From the NCBI GenBank assembly GCA_016280955.1, contig JAEEHV010000065.1, forward strand, positions 1 through 64,000: a DNA stretch of 64,000 bases, in the 5' to 3' direction. The stretch comes from Candidatus Gastranaerophilales bacterium (lineage in GTDB: Bacteria; Cyanobacteriota; Vampirovibrionia; Gastranaerophilales; Gastranaerophilaceae). The notes below the pieces were generated by a model. It saw only the letters and a program-made list of their open reading frames with translations. It was not told the origin of the DNA and ran no database searches. This document shows positions 51,109 through 61,778 of the stretch, one piece after another (within the stretch, counting starts at the first letter, position 1; every line of letters starts with the position of its first letter). The position numbers and the translations under genes are program-made.

Positions 51109-52546
51109 TATTTTTATTAACCTCCTGTTTTTTTATTGGTATGAAATGCATATTGATCTTGTATGTACTATATGCAATTCCTAATATTATAAAATTATAT
51201 GTGCTAGTGAAACCCGTATCATAAAAAGCACATATAAAATATAATACAATTATTGATTTATATAAGCCTTTTGAAAAATCATTGATGATGCTACTGGGAC
51301 TACATTTTATTGAAAAATTTAAATATCTTAATATGCAAATAATAAAATAATAAAATAATAGAGTTCCTATTATACCCGTTTCTGCTAACAATTCATAAAT
51401 TATAGAGCCATTGTGCTTTACTATGTATGTTGTACCTGATTGCTTTAATGCTTTTAGATTTTCAGACGTTAGAGGTAATTCCGATGTGATAAAATAACGA
51501 TACATATGATATATTGTATTATTTAATCCAACTCCGACAAACGGATGTTCTTTAAACATTCTTAATAAATTATAATAAGAGGTGATTCGTGTTGCCAAAT
51601 TGTTTTCTTTCTGAGAAAAAGATTGATAATTAGTAAAAGCTGTTGAATAAGTTATATAAATTCTCCTTGTAACTGAATTCTTGTCTATATCTATGCTTTG
51701 TAGTAAATTAAAAAGAACAAAGAATACAATAACGGCCGGAATAAGATAATATATAAATTTTTTAAAACTTTTTATATTTAATATTATAAAAATAATACTA
51801 CCCAATATAATCCATATTGGAGACTTTGTTAAATATAGTACTAATATATAAATTGGTAATAATATTTTTTTTGAAATCCTATTTAATACATTATTATGAA
51901 AAATTTTATATTTTGATTTGCTTATTGCATCAACAATAGGTAAATTTATAACCAACCAATTAGCAAACCAAGCTGATTCTGCAAAAACAGAAAATACTCG
52001 ACCTGCTGAAAAGCCAGTTTCTTTAAATACTGTCATAACTCGTTTGTTTACAATAATGTCAAAAAATTTCTGAATAATCCCAATCGAAAAATTAATACCA
52101 ATATAATTTAATATACCTAGAAGAACTACGCAAATAATTCCGATGTATATAAATTTTATAATAAATTTTAATGTTTTACGATTATTAATTAAAAAAATTG
52201 GAAAAAACAAAGTCATGCAAATACTAAAAAGTAAACAAATTCCCATATTTTTAATATAAAAATTAAAAAATGAAAGATTATTATGTGCAAAAAAAGTATA
52301 TATACTAGATAATAATATCCATAAACACCAAATCCCGAACATTTTCATTGGTTTTCTTTTTAAAGATAAAAAAACTATTGTAATGAATTTATCAAATTTC
52401 AATACAATAAAAATGATATATGCTGTAATTAATGTTAAGAAAAAAAATGATAAAGTTCCGTTACCTAGTAACAGACAAAAAGTCGGTAAAAATACAAAGA
52501 ATAAAGGTATAAGAAATATATTGTTTAAATTATAGTTACTTAACAT
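51095..52546 (-). CDS. O-antigen polymerase/ligase-like membrane protein (Wzy-like)
   Basis: Multi-TM; large loop with EHPFVGVGLNNTIYHMY and HNGSIIYELLAETGIIGTLLFYYFI. Confidence 0.82.
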   Translation of the reverse strand: MLSNYNLNNIFLIPLFFVFLPTFCLLLGNGTLSFFFLTLITAYIIFIVLKFDKFITIVFLSLKRKPMKMFGIWCLWILLSSIYTFFAHNNLSFFNFYIKNMGICLLFSICMTLFFPIFLINNRKTLKFIIKFIYIGIICVVLLGILNYIGINFSIGIIQKFFDIIVNKRVMTVFKETGFSAGRVFSVFAESAWFANWLVINLPIVDAISKSKYKIFHNNVLNRISKKILLPIYILVLYLTKSPIWIILGSIIFIILNIKSFKKFIYYLIPAVIVFFVLFNLLQSIDIDKNSVTRRIYITYSTAFTNYQSFSQKENNLATRITSYYNLLRMFKEHPFVGVGLNNTIYHMYRYFITSELPLTSENLKALKQSGTTYIVKHNGSIIYELLAETGIIGTLLFYYFIICILRYLNFSIKCSPSSIINDFSKGLYKSIIVLYFICAFYDTGFTSTYNFIILGIAYSTYKINMHFIPIKKQEVNKNNDIC

Positions 52547-52611
52547 TATGTTCTCCGTGTGGTATATGAGAAATTTTTTTAATAAGGTAAAACCTCTTCA
52601 TATCTAATTTA

Positions 52612-53571
52612 TTACGTTTTTCTCTCATTCTCATTTTCGATTTTCCACAACCTAATAGAAAATCCGATTAAAAATAAGACTAACCAACGATTTTTTCTTT
52701 TATCAGAGCGATATTTAAACCGACATAGCCAATACCAATTAATATTTATACTTAAAGAAGTACAAAATTTTGTTATTTTAATAAAAGGATTTTCGATTAT
52801 TATTTTTTCTATAAAACAATAATCTAATAACTTATTTAAATCACAATTATGCTTGTGCCTACCAAAATATAAAATATTATTGGAACTGCTATAAGGACTC
52901 CAATTCCCGTGATTCCAATGAACAGCAATAGTTTCTGCTGTTATGTAAAAACATATTTCATCTCTTGTCACATTATGTATTCCAACAGGAATTGGATAAA
53001 AATAATCCGGTGGCAAAACTAAAATTTCTTCATTTTCTGTTATTTGTGAATATTTATTTAGATTATAATTTTCTTTTAGAACAGTTGTCATAATTGCCGG
53101 TATTGTATAAATCGGTTCATTCCATATTCTAGTATTATAAAAATCAGACATTTGTTTAATATTTTTATCATTTTTTGCTGATATTATTACGGCTGCATTT
53201 ATATATTTATTACTTTCCCAACCAATAACAAGCTTATTTTTATCAATTATTTTCTGAATGTTACCTTCTACTGTAACATCTGTATCAAAATATATTCCAC
53301 CGTTTTCATACAAAACCTTTAACCTTGCATAATCAGAAACAAGTGCCCAAATTTTTTGTTCATAACAAATTTTAAACCACTTGTTATTTTTGCATTCTTC
53401 TTCAACATCAAATAATTTTTTGTTTTTTTCATTTACTTCAATGATTTGATAATCCGGCATTTTTTCATGCCAATTATTTATGCAGTCCAAAACTTTCTTA
53501 GGTTTATCACCTCCAAACCAACAATAATATATAATTTTTGGTATTATATTTTTTGAAAAAATTTCAACCAT
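52612..53571 (-). CDS. DXD-containing sugar transferase (GT32-like)
   Basis: IPKIIYYCWFGGDKPKKVLDCINNWHEKMPDYQIIEVNE; DYARLKVLYENGGIYFDTDVTV. Confidence 0.9.
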   Translation of the reverse strand: MVEIFSKNIIPKIIYYCWFGGDKPKKVLDCINNWHEKMPDYQIIEVNEKNKKLFDVEEECKNNKWFKICYEQKIWALVSDYARLKVLYENGGIYFDTDVTVEGNIQKIIDKNKLVIGWESNKYINAAVIISAKNDKNIKQMSDFYNTRIWNEPIYTIPAIMTTVLKENYNLNKYSQITENEEILVLPPDYFYPIPVGIHNVTRDEICFYITAETIAVHWNHGNWSPYSSSNNILYFGRHKHNCDLNKLLDYCFIEKIIIENPFIKITKFCTSLSININWYWLCRFKYRSDKRKNRWLVLFLIGFSIRLWKIENENERKT

Positions 53572-53585
53572 TAGATATATCTCCG

Positions 53586-54647
53586 TTATATTGTTTTATC
53601 TTTATTCAAAAAAACATTATTAGTAGCTTTTATTATAAAAAAGGTATGCTCAATACCTTCTTTAAAAGTGAAATTTGGTTTCCATCCAAGATTACATAGT
53701 TTATTAGAATCCAAAATAGAATCTTTTGCTTTGGAATATCCCTTTTTTTCTATTTGGCTTGGAATATCATAAACAACTTTGACATTCGCAATATCTGCTA
53801 ATGTTTGAGCATATTCTTTTATTGATACAATTGATTTCATGTTAGAAATATTATATACTTCACTATCCTTTCCAAACAAAAGTATATAAAGCATTGCAGA
53901 TACAACATCTGCTACATAACAATATGTTCTCTTTTGTAATCCTTCTGTTTTTAGAATAATATTTTCACAATTTAATGCATTTCTTAAAAATTGTGCATCT
54001 GCCCTAGAGTTTGTATCTGTTATTGTTGGACCATATACATATGATAATCTAGCGATATTAAAACTGACATTATATTGTGAATTGTATGCAAAACATAGAG
54101 TTTCAGCTGCCCTCTTAGATTCAGGATAACATGCTCTATAATCTTTTGTATCAATATAACCCAAATCGTCTTCGGTAAAATTATGATCGACATTACTGCC
54201 ATAAATTTCACCACTTGATATATATAAAAATCTACTATTATTTTCTTTTGCACACTCTAATAAATTTCTTGTTCCAATAAAATTACATAACATTGTTCCG
54301 ACAGGATCTGTAGAATATGCAACAGGATGAGCATTGCTTGCTGCATGTATAATATAATCAGATTTTATATTCAATTCAAAATTATTACTAAGGTCTTGTT
54401 CTATAAATTTTAAATTCTGTGTTTCAGGACCGAATTTTTCAATCAACTTATTTTTATTTCTTGATATAGCAATAATTTTTATATCCATATTTTGAGTATT
54501 ATTCAAAAATAATAAATAATTCACTAAATAAGAACCAATAAGTCCATTTGCACCGGTAATAATAAAATTTTTACTTTTTAAAACATTAATACCATCTTTG
54601 AAAACGGATATTATTTTATTATATTCCTCTATCAACATATTATGCAT
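53586..54647 (-). CDS. NAD-dependent epimerase/dehydratase
   Basis: FIITGANGLIGSYLVNYLLFL; YISSGEIYGSN; RACYPESKRAAETLC. Confidence 0.92.
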   Translation of the reverse strand: MHNMLIEEYNKIISVFKDGINVLKSKNFIITGANGLIGSYLVNYLLFLNNTQNMDIKIIAISRNKNKLIEKFGPETQNLKFIEQDLSNNFELNIKSDYIIHAASNAHPVAYSTDPVGTMLCNFIGTRNLLECAKENNSRFLYISSGEIYGSNVDHNFTEDDLGYIDTKDYRACYPESKRAAETLCFAYNSQYNVSFNIARLSYVYGPTITDTNSRADAQFLRNALNCENIILKTEGLQKRTYCYVADVVSAMLYILLFGKDSEVYNISNMKSIVSIKEYAQTLADIANVKVVYDIPSQIEKKGYSKAKDSILDSNKLCNLGWKPNFTFKEGIEHTFFIIKATNNVFLNKDKTI

Positions 54648-54652
54648 AATAA

Positions 54653-55351
54653 TTAATTATCTCCTTTTAAAAGTGCCTTAAAAATATCAACATCTTCCTG
54701 AGTTGTTATCTTAAGATTTTTTTGAGAACCTGCTGAAAAATATACACTTTGACCTAATTCAATTGCTAATGTACAACTTGCAACAGAGTTTGTTATTCCT
54801 CGTTCTTTTGCTTTTACATGCATTTCTACTAAATCTCTCAATTTAAAACAATGCGGAGTTTGTGTTCGTTTTAGATTTTCTCTGGGATATGATTTATTTG
54901 ATATAATATTATCTTTTGTCTCAAGCATTGCTTCTTGACAAGGAATACAAGTAATAGCATTGCCTTTATTCATAGCAACAGCAATATTATCAGATATAAC
55001 ATCTTTTGATAACATAGGACGGTTCCCATCATGCACTAATACATAAGATTCTCCATCATAATGCCTGTTTAATTCGGTAATACCATTGTATATAGATTCT
55101 TGACCAACTTTACCTGCCGGAATAATATGTTTTAATTTTGTAATGTTGTATTGTTTTGCATAACTGGATAAAATATTTTCCCAACCATCTAAACAAACAA
55201 CAGCAATGATGTCAATTGATGGATGATTTTCAAACCTTTCCATTGTATATGCAATAATAGGTTTGTCATATACTGTCATAAATTGCTTTGGTACTGCTTG
55301 ATTCATTCTTGAACCTATACCACCTGCTATAATTAATCCTATGTTTGTCAT
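54653..55351 (-). CDS. IspD/TarI-family cytidylyltransferase
   Basis: NIGLIIAGGIGSRMNQAVPKQFMTVYDKPIIAYTMERFENH; VLVHDGNRPMLS; TQTPHCFKL. Confidence 0.92.
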   Translation of the reverse strand: MTNIGLIIAGGIGSRMNQAVPKQFMTVYDKPIIAYTMERFENHPSIDIIAVVCLDGWENILSSYAKQYNITKLKHIIPAGKVGQESIYNGITELNRHYDGESYVLVHDGNRPMLSKDVISDNIAVAMNKGNAITCIPCQEAMLETKDNIISNKSYPRENLKRTQTPHCFKLRDLVEMHVKAKERGITNSVASCTLAIELGQSVYFSAGSQKNLKITTQEDVDIFKALLKGDN

Positions 55352-56583
55352 TTTTTTAAACCCTCTATAAATTCTAAAACTCTCTTACAATTGTCTCCAT
55401 CTTGATAAACAAATATTTCATCAAGTAACTGTTTTCTCTGTTCTTTATATTTATCAATTCCGTTTATAACATCATTCATTGCATTAAAAAGCTCCGTATC
55501 ATTTTTTGTATATATACCTGCAGTTATAGTTTCATATGGTCTATAAAACCCTCGACATTGCGTAGTGAATTCATCTATATCAGGAATGTGATAAATTATA
55601 GGTTTATTTAAATGTAAATAATCAAAATAAATAGAAGAATAATCCGTAATCATTCCATCAGTGTATTTAAGTATCGGGTATATATCTGATGTATTTTCCA
55701 TCTTATAAATATTCTTAAATTTATTTGATTTTAGTGAATTTGCGTCAAATGGATGAAGTTTACAAACGAGAATTGTATTATTTTGTTCAAGAAATTCTTG
55801 TAACCTTTTATCCTTTAACCAAGTGGATATGTCTTTTCCGGTTTCACGGTAAGTTGGTACATACACTAGTATCTTTTTGTTTTCATTTTTAAAAGCTTTT
55901 ATTGATTCATAATCCTTTTCCGTAAACATTTCAGCATATGGAATATCTTTGTACAACACATCTATTCTGGGCGAACCGGTAATAATATTCTGTTTGTCTT
56001 TTGCTCCATAACCACTCTTTCTAATTTCTGCTTCATAACTACAATTAACAAGGTAGTAGTCATCTCTCTTTTTTAACATTTTGTATATTTTATCTTGGTA
56101 AGAATCTTTAACAACATATCCGGTATTATCAACACTACTTTTATTTCCACGAGTTTCTACTGCATCATATCCAATTTTTTTTATACCGCCACTACCATGA
56201 AAAAAATTAATAACTATAGATGTTGATATTGAACTGTTAAATTTTGAAATTTGATTTGCTGAAAAATCACAAAACCAGTATTTTGCTTTAAGCGTAGAGT
56301 ATAGCCCTTTTAAACTATTTCTTTTATATACATTATTAAATCCATTTTCATGAAAAACTTGAATCATATCTTCATCATCACAAAGCCAAACCGTTTTTAT
56401 ATCTTTAAATTTTTGCATATATAAAAAGAAATATTTTGAATGATTTAAAAAGACGTCTTTTCCAATATTTGGTTTTGAACCAAATAAGTAAAAATTCTCA
56501 TCCCTCTTAATAAAAATACCAAAAATAAGTTCTAATACAAGGCTAAACAATCTTTTTAACATCCATATTATTTTATTGTACAT
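55348..56583 (-). CDS. CDP-glycerol glycerophosphotransferase family protein (TagB/TagF-like)
   Basis: INFFHGSGGIKKIGYD; GSPRIDVLY; ILVYVPTYRETGKD; KLHPFD; DGMITDYSSIYFDYLHLNKPIIYHIPD. Confidence 0.93.
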   Translation of the reverse strand: MYNKIIWMLKRLFSLVLELIFGIFIKRDENFYLFGSKPNIGKDVFLNHSKYFFLYMQKFKDIKTVWLCDDEDMIQVFHENGFNNVYKRNSLKGLYSTLKAKYWFCDFSANQISKFNSSISTSIVINFFHGSGGIKKIGYDAVETRGNKSSVDNTGYVVKDSYQDKIYKMLKKRDDYYLVNCSYEAEIRKSGYGAKDKQNIITGSPRIDVLYKDIPYAEMFTEKDYESIKAFKNENKKILVYVPTYRETGKDISTWLKDKRLQEFLEQNNTILVCKLHPFDANSLKSNKFKNIYKMENTSDIYPILKYTDGMITDYSSIYFDYLHLNKPIIYHIPDIDEFTTQCRGFYRPYETITAGIYTKNDTELFNAMNDVINGIDKYKEQRKQLLDEIFVYQDGDNCKRVLEFIEGLKK

Positions 56584-57689
56584 AATACATCTCCATAGGT
56601 TTCCATTGTTTGTTGAACCATTTTTTCATTAGAAAATAATTGTTTGTATAGCTCTTCTCCATATAATCCAAATTGTTGTAATAAATTTCTATCGTTATAA
56701 TATAATTTTATTTTTTCCTTCAGTGCTATTTTGTCTTGTCTGGTAATAACAAAACCATTTTTATTATCAATTACAACTTCCGAATTTCCCCCCACATCAC
56801 AGACAATTACAGGAAGTTTTGTTCTCATTGCTTCAATTATACCTATTGGCAAGCCCTCCCAGTTTGAAATAAGAGCATATACATCATAATTTTTTAAAAT
56901 TGGTGTAACGTCATTTATTTCTCCTTGATACTGTATGTTTTCATTGCTTTGACTTTCTATGCAGTTCAATACCTTATCTAATTCTTCGCCATAGCCATAT
57001 AAATCCAGTTTTATGCTATAACCTTCTTTATTTAATTCATTTACTGCCATTATAAGTGTATAAGGATCTTTTTGTTGACAAAAACGAGATATCATTACAA
57101 TTCTTAACTCGTTTTCTGAAAACTTGTTTTTCTTATATTCTTCAGGAATGTCTGTAATTCCATTATGTATAGTTGTCATTTTGTTTTTATAAAATGGCAT
57201 TGTTTTTATGCCAATTTGCATATCGTATTCCGATACACAAATAATTTTTTTTGTTAATATTGCTAATATTGTCTCTAAAATTTTATAAAAAACTCTTTTC
57301 CATAAGCAAATACCATTCGTAAAAGCCCATCCATGAGCAGTAAAAATAACAGGAGTTTTAGTCAAAACCCCACATACTCTTCCAATTATTCCACCTGTTG
57401 TTGAGTTACAGTGAATCAGATTAGGTTTTATTTGTTTGATAATTTTCAAGGTTTCTAAATTAGATTTAAGATGAGTTTTTATATCAATAATACTGTTTGT
57501 CATTTGAACAAAAAATATTTGATCATTACTTATTCCAAGTTTAAGAAGTTCCTCTGAAAAATAACCTTCAGAAGACATAACATAGTATGGTGTAATATTT
57601 TGAGGCAAACCTTTTGTTATTTCAAGAAGATATTTTGACACACCTCCTAAATCTGACTTTGTAAGGATATAGAGTATCTTTTTACTCAT
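56568..57689 (-). CDS. glycosyltransferase family 4
   Basis: ILYILTKSDLGGVSKYLLEITKGL; TAHGWAFTNG; VYALISNWEGLPIGIIEAMRTKLPVIVCDVGGNSEVV. Confidence 0.93.
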   Translation of the reverse strand: MSKKILYILTKSDLGGVSKYLLEITKGLPQNITPYYVMSSEGYFSEELLKLGISNDQIFFVQMTNSIIDIKTHLKSNLETLKIIKQIKPNLIHCNSTTGGIIGRVCGVLTKTPVIFTAHGWAFTNGICLWKRVFYKILETILAILTKKIICVSEYDMQIGIKTMPFYKNKMTTIHNGITDIPEEYKKNKFSENELRIVMISRFCQQKDPYTLIMAVNELNKEGYSIKLDLYGYGEELDKVLNCIESQSNENIQYQGEINDVTPILKNYDVYALISNWEGLPIGIIEAMRTKLPVIVCDVGGNSEVVIDNKNGFVITRQDKIALKEKIKLYYNDRNLLQQFGLYGEELYKQLFSNEKMVQQTMETYGDVLCTIK

Positions 57690-59031
57690 GTCTTCCTCCT
57701 AAAGCAAGAAAGACTGCTTTTATAAGAATAAAGATTTCCCAAAGAATATTCCGGTTTTTGAGGTAATATAAATCATATTGAAGTTTTTCGGTTATATCTT
57801 CGCTTGATACACAGTGTCCTTGATTAATCTGCGCCCAGCCGGTCCAGCCTGTTTTTACCCACATCCTGCAGGAATAATAAGGAACTTCTTTCTTATAAAT
57901 ATTTACCAAATTTTCCCACTCCGCACGGGGACCAACGATAGATATTTGTCCTTTTAAAATATTTATCATTTGTGGAATTTCATCAAAACGAGCCTTTCTC
58001 ACAAACCTGCAAAACGGAATAACTCTGTCATCATTTATTTCTGCAGTATCTTCATTAATTTTACCTGCTTTTGGCACATAATCGTTTGCATACATTGTAC
58101 GAAGCTTGTAACATTTGAAAACTTTTCCGTCCATTCCTATGCGGGGCTGCGTATATATTGGATTACCAAGGTCTGTCAACCAAACCCTTAATGCAGTTAT
58201 ACCGGTAATAGGAAGAGTTACTATTAGAATAATTAATGCAGCTATAATGTCATAAGTTCTTTTACAAAAATCATATACAATAGAACGGCGGGTTGTATAT
58301 TGATAATAAAGCTCAGTTATTGTCTTCTCATCAATATAAAACTTGCCTGTAATTTTCTCATAGAAATCCGGCATTTTATATATTTCAACATCCCTCGGAA
58401 TTGTTACAATAAGTTCTGTTGCTTGAGCCACTACAACAATATCGATATTTCTTTCTTCTATAATTAGTTTTAAGTTATCAATATTTCTAAATACAGGAAG
58501 GGCATTGTCTGTTATCAAGTCCTCATCTGAATTATTTACTTGAACAAAACCGGATATCCTCATTCTCAAAGCTCTTTTAGCCTGAATTTCATCAGAAATA
58601 ACCATAGCTCTCTCATCTGCGCCTATGATTAATATATTTTTCTCTTTCTTTATCTTAAATAAGTACAAATGGAAGCATGCTCTATATAATCGTAATAGTA
58701 TAAATATTGTTATCGTATTAACTGCTAAGAATTTCAGTGTACAAGTTATTGAAGCTGCGAAAACGAGTAAATACAATGCCGGTAGAACATGAGTCATTAC
58801 TATACCTTCAAAAAGAAGATATGTATTTTTTATGGTTATATTAAATTCTCTTATTTTATAATTACCCTTCATATAAAGAACGGTAAGTCCAATGACAATA
58901 ATCATAAAACACAATAATAAAATTGCTTTATATGTATAACCAAAGAAATTGGCCCAAATTAATGTCGAACAACATAATATAATTAAATCAAACAAAAACA
59001 TATATGTTGTAGATTTTGACAAACTTTTCAT
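57682..59031 (-). CDS. priming undecaprenyl-phosphate sugar-phosphate transferase
   Basis: KRTYDIIAALIILIVTLPI; GNPIYTQPRIGMDGKVFKCYKLRTMY; RKARFDEIPQMINILKGQISIVGPRAEW. Confidence 0.95.
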   Translation of the reverse strand: MKSLSKSTTYMFLFDLIILCCSTLIWANFFGYTYKAILLLCFMIIVIGLTVLYMKGNYKIREFNITIKNTYLLFEGIVMTHVLPALYLLVFAASITCTLKFLAVNTITIFILLRLYRACFHLYLFKIKKEKNILIIGADERAMVISDEIQAKRALRMRISGFVQVNNSDEDLITDNALPVFRNIDNLKLIIEERNIDIVVVAQATELIVTIPRDVEIYKMPDFYEKITGKFYIDEKTITELYYQYTTRRSIVYDFCKRTYDIIAALIILIVTLPITGITALRVWLTDLGNPIYTQPRIGMDGKVFKCYKLRTMYANDYVPKAGKINEDTAEINDDRVIPFCRFVRKARFDEIPQMINILKGQISIVGPRAEWENLVNIYKKEVPYYSCRMWVKTGWTGWAQINQGHCVSSEDITEKLQYDLYYLKNRNILWEIFILIKAVFLALGGRHE

Positions 59032-59191
59032 CTATACTCCTTCTTACTATTAAATAATATCATAAAAAATACAAATAAACACTTTTTGCAATGTGTTTAA
59101 TCTTGTTAAAAAATATGTTTTATTAGACATTAATGATTAAAATATACTGATTGCATATATTGCACAAATTTTTATAAATCACAAATGGTTT

Positions 59192-60262
59192 TTAACAAAA
59201 TTCTTTTTTAAAAAATTTTATATTATATTGTTTTATTTTTTTATAAAATTTATAACAAAACGGAAAAAATATTGACAATAATTCAGGATGGTTATACATC
59301 ATAAAATAAACAAGTCTTGTTGTTGCAGAACATTCTTTTATATTTATTGTACATTCATAACTTCTTATATTTTCTTTCATTAAACTTAAAATTTTATCTT
59401 TTTCGGTGGAATGTAATGATAAAATTTTTGCATAATCTATAATCAAATAATGAAACTGTATTTTTCGAGTTTTTTTTAATTGATCTTCATCAAAAATTTC
59501 AGGGGTATGCTTTTCTATAAAATCATAAAATACAGACCAAGATTTTGTTAGGTCTTCAATGTTTTTAATTGATGCTGTCATTGTAATACTCCCTGTTCGA
59601 AGTCTATACAAAACAAGAACATCATCAATTACAAAAATTTTTTTTGTTTTACAAAACATCTCAAATACAATGTAAAGATCTTCAAAAACAGTACCTTCCG
59701 GAAAACGCAAATTATCCCATATCTCTCGTTTTGACAATTTATTCCAAACTGCAAAATTCATCTTTCTGTCAGCAATTTTTTTTAAAATTTCTTCCTTGGG
59801 GTACAAACCTTCTGCTACTTTTGGAAGGATTGTTTCTTTTGATAATTTTTTTAGCTTTCCGTTTTTCATTGTTTTACAAGCAATACGTTTAAAAACTACA
59901 CAGTCTGTATCGTTTGTTAATAAAGCACTTAATGATTTCTCAATCGTTTCAGGTATAAAAACGTCATCCGAGTCCAAAAATGCAACATATTCTCCTGTCA
60001 TATTGTCAAGCCCGACATTCCTTGCTGCACTCAAGCCTGAGTTTTTTTGATGTATTAATTTTATTCTGTTATCTTTTTTAGCATACTCATCACAAATTAT
60101 TTCAGAACCATCGTTTGAACCATCATTTATAACTATAATTTCAAGATTTTTATATGTCTGATTGATTACACTGTCTAATGCTTCTTCAATATATTGTCTT
60201 ACATTATAAACTGGAATAATAATACTGACTTTTGGTTTATATGTTCTGTCAGATGATATCAT
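59192..60262 (-). CDS. glycosyltransferase family 2
   Basis: PKVSIIIPVYNVRQYIEEALDSVINQTYKNLEIIVINDGSNDGSEIICDEYAKKDNRI...FLDSDD. Confidence 0.95.
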   Translation of the reverse strand: MISSDRTYKPKVSIIIPVYNVRQYIEEALDSVINQTYKNLEIIVINDGSNDGSEIICDEYAKKDNRIKLIHQKNSGLSAARNVGLDNMTGEYVAFLDSDDVFIPETIEKSLSALLTNDTDCVVFKRIACKTMKNGKLKKLSKETILPKVAEGLYPKEEILKKIADRKMNFAVWNKLSKREIWDNLRFPEGTVFEDLYIVFEMFCKTKKIFVIDDVLVLYRLRTGSITMTASIKNIEDLTKSWSVFYDFIEKHTPEIFDEDQLKKTRKIQFHYLIIDYAKILSLHSTEKDKILSLMKENIRSYECTINIKECSATTRLVYFMMYNHPELLSIFFPFCYKFYKKIKQYNIKFFKKEFC

Positions 60263-60294
60263 TTATAATTTTACTTTCTTTGTTATTTATAAGA

Positions 60295-61656
60295 TTACAT
60301 TAGTACATCAAAAATAATATTTTTATTTTGATTTTTTATAATTTCACGCATATTTTTATATGTTTCAGCCCTCGTTTTTGAAATTTGTGAAACTAGTATA
60401 ATTTTATCAGAAGATGATATTTTTTCTATAAATTCCTTTGATAAATCAGGATACATAACATCACAATTTGATAAAGCTTTAAACTTATTCAAGATTCCAT
60501 TCGGCAATTGTAACATTGGTATAACCAAAATTTTCTTTGGATTATAACTAAAAATTTTCGTTACTACTACATCTGCATTTTTGTCTATATCTAAAATAAT
60601 ATTATCAGTGAGCATTGAATAAGTGAGCATTTCATCTTTTATTTCTGCTACTACTACAGCGAGAAGCGAAGCTAAAAATCCAAATACAATTCCCAGTATA
60701 ATGTTCATTTTCATCTTTGGAGAGACGTTCTCAAACGATCTTAATTGCTGCGGTTCATGTAATATGAGAACTTTTGAAGAGTCTGACATCTGCTCTACCA
60801 TTTTCGCCCACTCAAGTTTTGTCGCGAGTTGTGCTACTTTTTGCTTTTCCTCATTAATTGCTATTTGCGATTTTTCTTCTGCTAAATATTGTCCTTTTAA
60901 ACTGCCGATAGCACTAGATGCAGATCGTGAAAATGCACTTAATGCAGTTAGATTTCCAATCCCCGACATAGACTGAGCAGGAAGCCCGCTAGATTGATTC
61001 AATTTTTTATTTAATGCCTCTTTTGCTATTGCATATTCAGATTCAAGAAGCTGCTTATCAGATTTTGATTTCTCAGTATTTAAATCTTTATGAAGTTCAA
61101 TATAATTCGTTATAAGGGAAGACACTACACCATATGCGAGCTCAGGAAATTTTGATTTAAATGATATAGTAATAACGTTGGTATTTTTAATATTTTCAAA
61201 TTTTAAAGTTTTTCCTTTACCATAAAAATCTCTAGCTGTTACATATTCACCTTCTTTCTTATTTGGAATTATTCCCCATTTCTTTTTATATACAATATTG
61301 TTATCTCTTATAACCTTATCAAGAACCAGTGAAGATTTCATCAATTCTATTTCATTGTTTATTGCTTTATCAGCTCCCATAGAAACAATCGTACCTGATG
61401 CGTCATCAAGAACATAAGGGTTGATTTCAGTCATATTTGAACTGTTAGTTTTGTTAATATATAAATCAGCCGACACTATATATTTTTTAGGCAATATAAA
61501 TGCAAGCAAAACAAAAAAAGCCAATACAGAGCAAAAAACTTTTATTACTAAAACTTTTCTGCTCCATAATATATTCCATATTTTTTTAAAATTAACACCT
61601 AATTCATCATCTAATTCTTCCATAGGGTTATAAAATACGACATTTTCTTGTTGCAT
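60295..61656 (-). CDS. Wzz-type polysaccharide chain-length determinant with degenerate C-terminal BY-kinase-like tail
   Basis: Two TM segments flanking a coiled coil; KKYIVSADLYINKTNSSN, MKMNIILGIVFGFLASLLAVVVAEIKDE. Confidence 0.85.
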   Translation of the reverse strand: MQQENVVFYNPMEELDDELGVNFKKIWNILWSRKVLVIKVFCSVLAFFVLLAFILPKKYIVSADLYINKTNSSNMTEINPYVLDDASGTIVSMGADKAINNEIELMKSSLVLDKVIRDNNIVYKKKWGIIPNKKEGEYVTARDFYGKGKTLKFENIKNTNVITISFKSKFPELAYGVVSSLITNYIELHKDLNTEKSKSDKQLLESEYAIAKEALNKKLNQSSGLPAQSMSGIGNLTALSAFSRSASSAIGSLKGQYLAEEKSQIAINEEKQKVAQLATKLEWAKMVEQMSDSSKVLILHEPQQLRSFENVSPKMKMNIILGIVFGFLASLLAVVVAEIKDEMLTYSMLTDNIILDIDKNADVVVTKIFSYNPKKILVIPMLQLPNGILNKFKALSNCDVMYPDLSKEFIEKISSSDKIILVSQISKTRAETYKNMREIIKNQNKNIIFDVLM

Positions 61657-61778
61657 TGCTATGTAGCTCCTTATAAAATCATCTTCTTTCTAATTATAAT
61701 AAAAACAAAAAAATCATGTAAACACAATATAAATTATGTTTAAATAGCATTCAAATTTTATTGTGTAATAATATAATA

